Assembly (NCBI GenBank): GCA_934316925.1
Contig: CAKREC010000025.1
Span: forward strand, 1 to 30,807
From: an uncultured Eubacterium sp.
Lineage (GTDB): Bacteria > Bacillota > Clostridia > Lachnospirales > Lachnospiraceae
DNA length: 30,807 nt
Direction: 5' to 3'
Shown piece after piece: positions 17,617 through 24,327 of the stretch (its first letter is position 1; the number at the start of each line of letters is the position of its first letter). The translations under genes and the position numbers were made by a program. A model generated the notes under the pieces. That model did not search any database. It worked only from the letters and a program-made list of their open reading frames with translations, and had not been told where the DNA came from.

Positions 17617-18486
17617 ATGGAACGATACGATATTGCGATCGTTGGTGCCGGACCGGCTGGATTGTCAGCAGCGATCACGGCAAAGATCCGAAATAAAAAT
17701 ATTGTACTGCTTGGCAATGGAAGTACAAGCCAGAAGGTAGAAAAGGCAGAGAAAATTCAGAATTATCTTGGACTTCCGGATATAAGCGGCGACCAGATGG
17801 CGCAGGCTTTTATGGAGCATTTGAAGCAGATGGATATTTCGATCCAACCAAAGAAAGCAGCGATGATCTATTCGATGGGCGATCATTTTTCCATTCAGGC
17901 AGGCGATGAGTTGGTCGAATCGTCTACCGTGATCCTGGCAACGGGAGTGAGTTTTGACAAAACATTTCCGGGCGAAGAGACCTTTTTAGGACGAGGTGTG
18001 AGTTACTGTGCGACATGTGATGCACCACTTTACCGGGACAAGACCGTGGCAGTGATCGGTTATGGTACAGAGAGCGAAAGAGAGGCGGAATTTTTAGCGG
18101 AATCGGCGAAAAAGGTTCTCTATTTTCCGATGTATGATATGGAAAACAGCCTATCAGAAACGATTGAGATTATTCATCAAAAGCCGGTTGAGATCATTGG
18201 CTCTCTGAAAGCGGACACTGTACGATGCCAAGAACAGGATTATTCTGTGGATGGTATATTTGTTCTGCGGGAAAGTATTGCGCCGGCGCACCTGGTACCC
18301 GGCTTGCAGATGGAGGGAAACCACGTAGCGGTAAATCTGCAGATGGAGACAAATCTGCCCGGATGTTTTGCATGTGGGGATCTTGCCGGTAGACCTTATC
18401 AGTACATTAAGTCTGCCGGACAGGGGAATATCGCCGCGTTGTCGGCAGTCGCGTATCTGGACACAAAAGTGAGACAAAGAGCATAG
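17617..18486 (+). CDS. Thioredoxin reductase-like flavoprotein, possibly ferredoxin-dependent
   Basis: A 289-residue flavoprotein of the thioredoxin-reductase fold. FAD motif GAGPAG is at 10-15, the redox-active disulphide C131-A-T-C134-D is intact, and the C-terminal FAD motif GCFACGDLAGRPYQYIKSAG is present. The dinucleotide domain departs from NADPH-dependent enzymes: residues 148-154 read GYGTESE instead of GxGxxA, and the HRRxxxR motif that grips the NADPH phosphate is missing (LYFPMYD instead). This resembles the clostridial ferredoxin-dependent flavin thioredoxin reductases (FFTR), an inference here. AAGGAGGATGAC precedes the ATG. It is followed by thioredoxin and OhrR in one transcript, so its partner is probably that thioredoxin. 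Confidence 0.9.
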   Translation: MERYDIAIVGAGPAGLSAAITAKIRNKNIVLLGNGSTSQKVEKAEKIQNYLGLPDISGDQMAQAFMEHLKQMDISIQPKKAAMIYSMGDHFSIQAGDELVESSTVILATGVSFDKTFPGEETFLGRGVSYCATCDAPLYRDKTVAVIGYGTESEREAEFLAESAKKVLYFPMYDMENSLSETIEIIHQKPVEIIGSLKADTVRCQEQDYSVDGIFVLRESIAPAHLVPGLQMEGNHVAVNLQMETNLPGCFACGDLAGRPYQYIKSAGQGNIAALSAVAYLDTKVRQRA

Positions 18487-18508
18487 GCTCTTGGAAATGG
18501 AGGATGAC

Positions 18509-18814
18509 ATGGTAAATAAGATTCAGAATAATGATTTTTCAAAGGTGTTGGAGGAAAAAATAGCAGTCGTAGACTTTTCAGCGACATGGTGTGGCCCATG
18601 CCAGATGCTGGCACCGGTGTTAGAAGAATTATCAGAGGAAATGGATGTACCGTTTTATGCAGTGGATGCAGATGAAAACATGAACCTGGTACAGCAGTAC
18701 CGCGTGATCAACATCCCTGCTGTTATGATATTTAAAAATGGAGAAAAAGTAGCGGAACAAGTTGGTTTTCAGCCAAAGGAACAGCTGAAACAGTGGATTG
18801 GGGAACAGATGTAA
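18509..18814 (+). CDS. trxA: Thioredoxin
   Basis: A 101-residue thioredoxin with the active site W27-C-G-P-C31 and the cis-proline loop INIPAVMIF. It reduces protein disulphides in the cytoplasm and is presumably re-reduced by the reductase encoded just upstream. AATGGAGGATGAC precedes the ATG at 18509; an in-frame ATG at 18491 would place that ribosome site inside the gene. Its TAA is immediately followed by the ATG of the OhrR gene, indicating tight co-transcription. Confidence 0.96.
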   Translation: MVNKIQNNDFSKVLEEKIAVVDFSATWCGPCQMLAPVLEELSEEMDVPFYAVDADENMNLVQQYRVINIPAVMIFKNGEKVAEQVGFQPKEQLKQWIGEQM

Positions 18815-19252
18815 ATGGGAAATAAGTATGATTGTTTAAAACTGAAAAACCAGTTTTGCTTTCCTTTGTATGCCTGCTCCAAGGAAGTTGTAAGGGGGCA
18901 TAAACCCTTTTTGGACAAACTGGGGCTGACATACACCCAGTACATTACCATGATGGTTATGTGGGAATATGAGGAGATTTCGGTTAAAGATATTGGAAGT
19001 ATTTTATTTCTGGATTCAGGAACTTTGACGCCGGTATTGAAAAAGCTGGAACAAAAAAAGTATGTAAAACGCAGACGGGATGAAAAAGATGAGCGCATGG
19101 TAAATATCCTTCTGACCGACGATGGCAGAGATCTGAAAGAAAAAGCGCTGCAGATACCGTCTAAGAGTGTTTGTTGCGGCTGCTTGACAGAAGAAGAGTC
19201 AGAGGAGCTGTATCGATTGTTACATAAATTATTGACAGGGTTTAAGAGGTAA
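18815..19252 (+). CDS. OhrR-type MarR regulator (organic peroxide sensor)
   Basis: A 145-residue MarR-family winged-helix protein closely resembling Bacillus subtilis OhrR along its length: KLKNQFCFPLYACSKE, DKLGLTYTQY, LDSGTLTPVLKKLEQ and DERMVNILLTDDGRDLKEKA. The peroxidatic Cys is at position 15 as in OhrR, and Tyr19 and Tyr40 are kept, whereas the position of Tyr29 is His. Three more cysteines (120, 121, 123) could form a resolving disulphide as in two-Cys OhrR proteins. Oxidation of Cys15 would release it from the operator at 17580-17603. No ohr peroxidase is visible in this window; its apparent targets are the thioredoxin genes. Confidence 0.9.
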   Translation: MGNKYDCLKLKNQFCFPLYACSKEVVRGHKPFLDKLGLTYTQYITMMVMWEYEEISVKDIGSILFLDSGTLTPVLKKLEQKKYVKRRRDEKDERMVNILLTDDGRDLKEKALQIPSKSVCCGCLTEEESEELYRLLHKLLTGFKR

Positions 19253-19256
19253 ACAT

Positions 19257-19319
19257 ATGAAGAAGAACACACAAAACGGGAAGTATCAAAAAGTCCGTTT
19301 TGTGGTCGGGAGGAAATAG
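19257..19319 (+). CDS. Possible 20-residue leader-type ORF
   Basis: ATG at 19257 has AAGAGG 7 bases upstream and encodes MKKNTQNGKYQKVRFVVGRK, ending two bases before the DUF3737 start codon. A perfect 10-bp hairpin (19270-19304) lies inside it. Basic composition and position suggest translational coupling or a leader. It may be chance. Confidence 0.3.
   Translation: MKKNTQNGKYQKVRFVVGRK
19270..19304 (+). repeat. Intergenic hairpin between ohrR and the DUF3737 gene
   Basis: CACAAAACGG (19270-19279), 15-base loop, CCGTTTTGTG (19295-19304): perfect arms. No T-run follows, so it is not a normal terminator; it could attenuate or protect the mRNA, or be a protein-binding site. Confidence 0.65.
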
Positions 19320-19321
19320 AA

Positions 19322-20164
19322 ATGGCAAAAGAAGTTCGACAACAATTTTTAACAGGTGAGCGCGCGCTGTTTGCGGCCCGCGACCTGGCGATATACGATA
19401 CGATTTTTGACGACGGCGAATCTCCGCTTAAGGAAAGTGAGAATATCGCATTATATGGCAGTATGTTTAAGTGGAAATATCCATTATGGTATTCGAAGAA
19501 TATTCAGGTAAAGGATTGTACCTGGTTTGATATGGCGAGAGCCGGCGTCTGGTACACGGACAATATGAGTGTAGAGGGTGCCATGATCGAAGCCCCTAAG
19601 AATTTTCGGAGATGCAAGGATCTGTCTTTGCGGGATGTCACCTTTACAAATGCAGAAGAGACATTGTGGAGCTGTGACAGAGTAACGATGAAAAATGTAA
19701 CGGCGAAGGGCGACTATTTTGCAATGAATACCAACAATATCAACGTGGATGGATTTAATCTGGTTGGTAATTATTCTTTTGATGGCTGCCAGAATGTTGA
19801 GATCCATCATGCAAGAATGCTCTCAAAAGATGCCTTTTGGAACACCGATCATGTGACGGTGTATGATTCGTTTATTTCCGGGGAGTATCTTGGATGGAAT
19901 GCCAAAAACCTTACTCTGGTCAATTGTACGATCGAAAGTCTGCAGGGAATGTGTTATATTGACAATTTAGTGATGAAGAACTGTAAATTGATCAACACAA
20001 CATTAGCATTTGAGTATTCCAGCGTCGAGGCGGACATCGACGGGACGATCGACAGTGTGATCAATCCGACGTCAGGCCGCATTACGGCAGACCACATTGA
20101 AAAACTGATCATGGAAAAAGATAAAGTGGACACGACCAAGACGTTGATCGTGTGCAGACAGTAA
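19322..20164 (+). CDS. DUF3737 family protein (predicted right-handed beta-helix)
   Basis: A 280-residue protein matching DUF3737. It is made of short repeated strands with aromatic, Asn and Cys ladders (SENIALYGSMFKWKYPLWYS, SLRDVTFTNAEETLWSCDRV, NLTLVNCTIESLQG), consistent with a pectate-lyase-like beta-helix. It lacks a signal peptide, so it is likely cytoplasmic, and no catalytic residues can be assigned. GGGAGGAAATAGA provides the ribosome site. It directly precedes a PatB/MalY lyase, an association I recall from other Firmicutes, suggesting a linked but unknown role in sulphur amino-acid metabolism. No promoter is visible in the 69-base gap after ohrR. Confidence 0.85.
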   Translation: MAKEVRQQFLTGERALFAARDLAIYDTIFDDGESPLKESENIALYGSMFKWKYPLWYSKNIQVKDCTWFDMARAGVWYTDNMSVEGAMIEAPKNFRRCKDLSLRDVTFTNAEETLWSCDRVTMKNVTAKGDYFAMNTNNINVDGFNLVGNYSFDGCQNVEIHHARMLSKDAFWNTDHVTVYDSFISGEYLGWNAKNLTLVNCTIESLQGMCYIDNLVMKNCKLINTTLAFEYSSVEADIDGTIDSVINPTSGRITADHIEKLIMEKDKVDTTKTLIVCRQ

Positions 20165-20183
20165 TGGAAGGAGTCTTTTGAAA

Positions 20184-21353
20184 ATGAATGGTGAGTACAA
20201 TTTTGATGAAGTGGTAGACCGGCGGGGAACCGGATCTTACAAATGGGACGTTGGCGATGGTGAGCTTCCGATGTGGGTAGCGGATATGGATTTTCCTACC
20301 GCTCCGGCAGTGCAAAAAGCACTCGAAAAGCGGGTGGCACATGGTGTATTCGGCTATTCGATCATTCCAGAAGAATGGGAAAATGCGTACATTCATTGGT
20401 GGAAAGAGCGTCATAATTTTGAAATCCAAAAAGAATGGCTGACATTTTGCACGGGCGTGGTGCCGGCAATTTCAACAGCTGTGAGAAAACTCACGACGGC
20501 AGGAGAAAAAGTGCTGATCCAGACACCGGTATACAACATTTTCTTTAATTCAATCCTCAATAATGGAAGAAATGTGGTAGAAAGTCCGCTGGCTTATGAT
20601 GGAAATGAGTATACGATGGACTTTGAACGGCTGGAGAAAGATCTTTCGGATCCACAGGTTTCGCTCATGATCTTGTGCAATCCGCACAACCCGGTCGGAA
20701 AGATCTGGGATCGGGAGACGCTGGCAAAGGTCGGTGAACTTTGTGAGAAGTATCATGTTGTTGTGTTGTCTGACGAAATTCATTGTGACCTCACGAATCC
20801 GGGAAAAGAATACATTCCGTTTGCATCGGCTTCGCCGGTATGCCGTGACAATAGTATTACCTGCATTGCCCCAACAAAGGCGTTTAATATTGCCGGTCTG
20901 CAGACGGCAGCAGTTGTTGTCCCAAATGAAAATCTGCATCATAAGGTGTGGCGCGCTTTGAACACCGATGAGGTGGCAGAGCCAAACGCATTTGCCGTAG
21001 ATGCGGCAGTCGCTGCCTTTGAAAAAGGCGGTGAGTGGCTGGATTCCCTGCGGCAGTATTTATATGAAAATAAACAGTATGCGATCGAATTTTTGCAGCA
21101 GGAAGTTCCGGATATTAAAGTGACGCCGGGAGAAGCGACGTATTTGTTGTGGCTGGATTGCAGCAAGATTACCGCGGATGCACAAAAACTGGCGGCATAT
21201 ATACGCAGGACAACCGGGTTGTATGTTTCGGAGGGCAGTCAGTTTGGACAAGGCGGAGAATGTTTTCTTCGCGTCAATATTGCGTGTCCAAGATCAGTTT
21301 TAAAAGAGGGTATGTTGTTGCTGGTTACCGGTCTTGCTTCATATCAGGAGTAG
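20184..21353 (+). CDS. PatB/MalY-type C-S lyase (cystathionine beta-lyase family)
   Basis: A 389-residue PLP enzyme of the MalY/PatB subgroup of fold-I aminotransferases. The N-terminus YNFDEVVDRRGTGSYKWD and LPMWVADMDFPTAPAV are characteristic. The PLP lysine is K232 in APTKAFNIAGLQ, with NPHNPVGK and LSDEIHCDL providing ring and phosphate contacts. Members cleave cystathionine or cysteine conjugates to a thiol, pyruvate and ammonia. The ATG at 20184 has GGAAGGAG 10 bases upstream; a TTG at 20178 is too close. It lies 19 bases after the DUF3737 gene and probably belongs to the same transcript, possibly extending the thiol-redox operon. A weak ATCAG-TTG-CTGAT hairpin follows at 21363-21375. 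Confidence 0.94.
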   Translation: MNGEYNFDEVVDRRGTGSYKWDVGDGELPMWVADMDFPTAPAVQKALEKRVAHGVFGYSIIPEEWENAYIHWWKERHNFEIQKEWLTFCTGVVPAISTAVRKLTTAGEKVLIQTPVYNIFFNSILNNGRNVVESPLAYDGNEYTMDFERLEKDLSDPQVSLMILCNPHNPVGKIWDRETLAKVGELCEKYHVVVLSDEIHCDLTNPGKEYIPFASASPVCRDNSITCIAPTKAFNIAGLQTAAVVVPNENLHHKVWRALNTDEVAEPNAFAVDAAVAAFEKGGEWLDSLRQYLYENKQYAIEFLQQEVPDIKVTPGEATYLLWLDCSKITADAQKLAAYIRRTTGLYVSEGSQFGQGGECFLRVNIACPRSVLKEGMLLLVTGLASYQE

Positions 21354-21383
21354 GAGAAATGGATCAGTTGCTGATAATTATTC

Positions 21384-21412
21384 TTGACTTCTCAATGGAG
21401 TTAGTGTAGACT
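21384..21412 (+). promoter_or_regulatory. Promoter of the Fur-family gene
   Basis: TTGACT (21384-21389), 17-base spacer, TAGACT (21407-21412). The -10 lies inside the 18-bp palindromic operator. Confidence 0.75.
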
Positions 21413-21416
21413 AACT
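21399..21416. promoter_or_regulatory. 18-bp operator, copy 1
   Basis: AGTTAGTGTAGACTAACT: perfect 7-bp arms with a 4-base centre, covering the -10. It shares AGTTAG-N6-CTAACT with a second site at 21959-21976, pointing to autoregulation by the Fur-family protein or control by a DtxR-like factor encoded elsewhere. Confidence 0.82.
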
Positions 21417-21435
21417 ATGAAAGGAGGATTCTTTC

Positions 21436-21846
21436 ATGAGAAAAGATGAAATTATCAAAAAATTAAGAGAACAGGGATGCCGCATTACAAAACAGAGAAG
21501 ATTGCTGTTGGATGTCATTCTGGAAGAAGAATGTTATTGCTGCAAAGAGATTTATTATAAAGTAAGTAAGAAGGACAGTTCCATTGGGATCGCGACGGTG
21601 TATCGTATGATCAATACGCTGGAAGACATGGGCGCGATACAGCGAAATGCCATGTACAAGATCCCGGATAAGGACGGTTACCGCTGTGAAGAATGTTACA
21701 AAGTTGGTTTGCCGGACGGATCCACATTACAGCTCTCTTCGAGTGAATGGAATGAGATTGTGAAAAGCGGGTTGATGGCATGTGGTTATGTCAATCGTCA
21801 ACAAGCAGAAAATATTACAGTTGTTGCCAACTCAATCGGTGCATAA
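21436..21846 (+). CDS. Atypical Fur-family regulator without histidines
   Basis: A 136-residue protein whose N-terminal half is clearly Fur-like: GCRITKQRRLLLDVI, CKEIYYKVSKKD and the recognition helix SIGIATVYRMINTLEDMGAI. The C-terminal dimerisation domain is short and unusual. It has one CxxC (C84-C87 in RCEECYK), lacks the second structural-zinc pair, and the entire protein contains no histidine, so the classical His-rich sensing site cannot exist. Seven cysteines (15, 33, 35, 36, 84, 87, 116) could instead bind metal or an iron-sulphur cluster, or react with oxidants. AAAGGAGGATTCTTTC precedes the ATG. An 18-bp palindrome covers its promoter and recurs before the DUF3793-flavodoxin genes. 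Confidence 0.88.
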   Translation: MRKDEIIKKLREQGCRITKQRRLLLDVILEEECYCCKEIYYKVSKKDSSIGIATVYRMINTLEDMGAIQRNAMYKIPDKDGYRCEECYKVGLPDGSTLQLSSSEWNEIVKSGLMACGYVNRQQAENITVVANSIGA

Positions 21847-21869
21847 AGCACCGGAGAGTTGGCAATTTT
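21824..21869 (+). terminator. Terminator overlapping the end of the Fur-family gene
   Basis: TTGCCAACTC (21824-21833) plus CGGTGC (21837-21842) pair with GCACCG (21848-21853) plus GAGTTGGCAA (21856-21865), with a small internal loop, followed by TTTT. The left arm is coding sequence. Confidence 0.88.
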
Positions 21870-21921
21870 ATTATTAGAAGTAAATACAGTCACTAATGCG
21901 AAAAAACGGTCAATAGCACTC

Positions 21922-21950
21922 TTGACTTTTGGAATACAATTAGTTATCAT
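21922..21950 (+). promoter_or_regulatory. Promoter of the DUF3793-flavodoxin operon
   Basis: TTGACT (21922-21927), 17-base spacer, TATCAT (21945-21950). The -35 sequence is identical to that of the Fur-family gene. Confidence 0.72.
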
Positions 21951-21958
21951 CTAACCAT

Positions 21959-21976
21959 AGTTAGAATAAACTAACT
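21959..21976. promoter_or_regulatory. 18-bp operator, copy 2
   Basis: AGTTAGAATAAACTAACT has the same outer arms and spacing as the site at 21399-21416. A related imperfect element, TTAG-N7-CTAA (21940-21954), overlaps the -10 just upstream, so two dimers may bind side by side. Confidence 0.82.
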
Positions 21977-21998
21977 TAAGAGAGAGGAGGTGCCCTGA

Positions 21999-22601
21999 GT
22001 GAGCCAAGAGGTAATTGAAATTATGCAAAAAATGGATCCTTTTCAGTTGGAAAGTCGTCTCGCAATGCAATGCGCGCCGCTATTCGTTGGATTGCGGATG
22101 TCCAGCATGTTTGTTATTTCCCGAAATCAGATCAAGCCGCTATATGATCTGTTGCGAAACAGCGTGATATGTTGTCGTGTCCTCTTTTTAGAATCAAAAC
22201 AATTGACGGTTATGCTGTACCGCAAAGATATGCTGGAGCCTTATATTTGCCGTGGGAAAGCAAAAGAGCTTTTCAAAAAGCAAGGATATACAGAGTTTGA
22301 CATGGAACACATTTTGATTACCTTTACCCGCAGATATCGGAATTATCGGGCTGGAAACTGCAGCTTTCCTCATGAGCTTGGATTATTGCTCGGTTATCCG
22401 ATGGAAGACGTGGAAGGCTTTATCGCAAACCAGGGAGAAAACTCTCTTTATACCGGCTACTGGAAAGTGTACTACCATGTGTCGGCCAAACGAGATTTGT
22501 TTCATATGTACGAGAAGGCAAAAGAACAAATGATTCTGCTTATGGGGCAGGGTATTGGGATGTCAGAAATTATTGATCGATATTGCAGGAAGGTGATTTG
22601 A
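21999..22601 (+). CDS. DUF3793 family protein
   Basis: A 200-residue protein matching DUF3793, with characteristic blocks LAMQCAPLFVGLR, RNYRAGNCSFPHELGLLLGY and NSLYTGYWKVYYH. The biochemical role is unknown. The start is a GTG at 21999 with GAGAGGAGG 8 bases upstream. There is no signal peptide or membrane helix. The stop lies two bases before the flavodoxin ATG, so the two are translationally close; DUF3793 genes often sit next to flavodoxin in clostridia, as far as I recall. Control by the shared 18-bp operator suggests a role in iron limitation or redox change. Confidence 0.85.
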   Translation: MSQEVIEIMQKMDPFQLESRLAMQCAPLFVGLRMSSMFVISRNQIKPLYDLLRNSVICCRVLFLESKQLTVMLYRKDMLEPYICRGKAKELFKKQGYTEFDMEHILITFTRRYRNYRAGNCSFPHELGLLLGYPMEDVEGFIANQGENSLYTGYWKVYYHVSAKRDLFHMYEKAKEQMILLMGQGIGMSEIIDRYCRKVI

Positions 22602-22603
22602 AA

Positions 22604-23035
22604 ATGAGTAAGATTCATGTAGTTTACTGGTCAGGCAGTGGCAATACAAAAGCAATGGCAGAGGCAATTGCCAAAGGCATTGAGGGCGCAGGTGCAGAAG
22701 CAGTTGTGCAGGATGTGTCCGAAGCATCGTTGGAAGAATTGCAGGCAGCGAAAGTATTTGCGCTGGGTTGCCCTTCGATGGGAGTGGAAGTGTTAGAAGA
22801 GGGCGAGATGGAACCTTTTGTAGAAGAAGTAGAAAAATTTGCTGCCGGTAAGATCATTGGTTTATTTGGTTCTTATGGCTGGGGTGATGGCCAGTGGATG
22901 AGAGACTGGGTAGATCGTATGACAGCAGCAGGTGCTACCGTATTAAACGGAGAAGGTTTGATCTGCCAGGATGCGCCGGACGATGATGCCGTATATGAAT
23001 GTGGTAATTTGGGACGTCAGTTAGCCGTTCAATAA
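22604..23035 (+). CDS. Flavodoxin
   Basis: A 143-residue short-chain flavodoxin. The FMN phosphate loop is W9-S-G-S-G-N-T15, and the isoalloxazine-binding loops are GCPSMGVEVLEE and GSYGWGDGQWMRDW. It carries one or two electrons at low potential in place of ferredoxin, typically when iron is short. GGAAGGTGATTTGAAA precedes the ATG at 22604. It is co-transcribed with the DUF3793 gene. If the upstream operator is iron- or redox-responsive, this would be an iron-sparing switch. Confidence 0.96.
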   Translation: MSKIHVVYWSGSGNTKAMAEAIAKGIEGAGAEAVVQDVSEASLEELQAAKVFALGCPSMGVEVLEEGEMEPFVEEVEKFAAGKIIGLFGSYGWGDGQWMRDWVDRMTAAGATVLNGEGLICQDAPDDDAVYECGNLGRQLAVQ

Positions 23036-23056
23036 AAATTACATAGTTTTCGTAGC

Positions 23057-23094
23057 AAAAGAAGGAGAGAGTTGAAATATACTCTCTTCTTTTG
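23057..23094 (+). terminator. Probable terminator after flavodoxin
   Basis: AAAAGAAG and AGAGT (23057-23072, with a 3-base bulge) pair with ACTCTCTTCTTTT (23081-23093). T-rich right arm but no long T-run. The hairpin contains the -35 box of the next promoter. Confidence 0.5.
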
Positions 23095-23101
23095 GTATAA
23101 T
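23072..23101 (+). promoter_or_regulatory. Promoter of the Nudix gene
   Basis: TTGAAA (23072-23077), 18-base spacer, TATAAT (23096-23101). Confidence 0.65.
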
Positions 23102-23139
23102 AAGTAGAAGAAAATGGTGGAGCACCAAGGAGGATAATA

Positions 23140-23652
23140 ATGGAAATCTGGGATGCGTTTGATGAAAATGGGAAGAAGCTGGGGGTTGATCTGATTCGTG
23201 GCGAAGCGATCCCGAAAGGAATGTATCATGGTGTTGCAGAGGTTTTTGTCATGCATACGGATGATACGATCCTGCTCATGAAAAGAGACAAGAACAAAGA
23301 GTCCAACCCTGGCAAATGGGAGAGCAGTGCAGGTGGCTCGATGGTAAAGGGAGAAGAGTTTTATGAAGCTGCCAGGAGAGAATTGCGAGAGGAAACCGGG
23401 ATCCAGGCGGACGAGCTGACACCGACATATCACACGCGATACCATGAGTGCATTTTCCAGGGGTACTTTTGCCGGTATGATGGAGATAAAGATGCGATCC
23501 GTTTTCAGGAGGGAGAGACGGAGGACTATCAATGGGTGACCAAAGAGGAGTTTATGAAGATTTATCATTCCGATGATTTCTGCCGTGGCTTGAAACGCCG
23601 TTTGGCAGACATTGTGGAAAATGATTTTGATTTTGAGAAGAATAAAAACTAG
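23140..23652 (+). CDS. Nudix hydrolase
   Basis: A 170-residue Nudix enzyme. The box GSMVKGE-x7-REETG fits G-x5-E-x7-REUxEExGU exactly (residues ~67-88) and binds the catalytic Mg2+. The N-terminus WDAFDENGKKLG and the preceding HGVAEVFVM are typical of the subgroup related to isopentenyl-diphosphate isomerase and YfcD. The substrate is not predictable; nucleotide or other diphosphate derivatives are usual. AAGGAGGATAATA precedes the ATG. The following gene has its own extended -10 element. Confidence 0.92.
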   Translation: MEIWDAFDENGKKLGVDLIRGEAIPKGMYHGVAEVFVMHTDDTILLMKRDKNKESNPGKWESSAGGSMVKGEEFYEAARRELREETGIQADELTPTYHTRYHECIFQGYFCRYDGDKDAIRFQEGETEDYQWVTKEEFMKIYHSDDFCRGLKRRLADIVENDFDFEKNKN

Positions 23653-23669
23653 GAACATCCGAAAAAATA

Positions 23670-23678
23670 TGGTAAAAT
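23670..23678 (+). promoter_or_regulatory. Extended -10 promoter
   Basis: TGGTAAAAT (TGn plus TAAAAT) 31 bases before the cytidylate-kinase-like gene; no clear -35. Confidence 0.45.
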
Positions 23679-23709
23679 AGAGAAAAGAAATAAGGAAAGG
23701 ACTGATTCT

Positions 23710-24315
23710 ATGGCACACAGAATTATATGTATCAGCAGAGCCTGTGGAAGTGGCGGAAAAGTCATTGGACAGAAAGTAGCTTCCAAGCTTGGCATAGGAT
23801 TTTATGATAGTAACTTGTTGGATATGGCGAAAGAACATGGAGGGATTTCCTCCACTTCTCTGGACAAGGCGGATGAGAAGGCGACTAACCCATTTTATTT
23901 CAAACCTTTATATGAAGGTAATGAAAATGTTGAGAAAGAGCGCCCGGCGACAGAGACATTATTTCAGCTGCAGAGTGCCGTGATCCGTCAGATCGCATCG
24001 GAAGAGGATTGCGTGATCGTAGGCCGCTGTGCGGATTTCGTACTTGCGGAGCATCCGGATGCGAAAGTGCTTAGTGTATTTGTTACTTCTCCGATGGAAC
24101 ATCGTATCGAGCGTCTGCAGGAAGTTCAGAAGGCATCCGTGCCTCAGGCAAAGACCTTTATCCGTAAGACTGATACACAGCGTAAGAACTATTACAATTA
24201 CTTTACCAAACAGGAATGGGGTCACAAACACACCTATGACATCGTGCTGAACAGTCATCGTCTTGGATTGGACGGAACAGCAGATCTTTTGTGTACGCTT
24301 TACAAAGGAATGTAG
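23710..24315 (+). CDS. Cytidylate-kinase-like family protein
   Basis: A 201-residue P-loop protein of the cytidylate kinase-like family common in clostridia. The N-terminal ISRACGSGGKVIGQKVASKL carries the nucleotide-binding loop, followed by FYDSNLLDMA, DCVIVGRCADFVL and a lid-like basic segment (MEHRIERLQEV; RKTDTQRKNYYNYF). The housekeeping Cmk is a different, longer type, so the true phosphate acceptor is uncertain. AAGGAAAGGACTGATTCT precedes the ATG. A strong terminator closes the unit. Confidence 0.85.
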   Translation: MAHRIICISRACGSGGKVIGQKVASKLGIGFYDSNLLDMAKEHGGISSTSLDKADEKATNPFYFKPLYEGNENVEKERPATETLFQLQSAVIRQIASEEDCVIVGRCADFVLAEHPDAKVLSVFVTSPMEHRIERLQEVQKASVPQAKTFIRKTDTQRKNYYNYFTKQEWGHKHTYDIVLNSHRLGLDGTADLLCTLYKGM

Positions 24316-24327
24316 AAAAGAGATACA

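Noticed and set aside
23029..23838. 269-codon minus-strand open frame with hydrophobic stretches
   Set aside because: It crosses the Nudix gene, a promoter and a hairpin on the other strand; both overlapped genes have strong motifs and ribosome sites.
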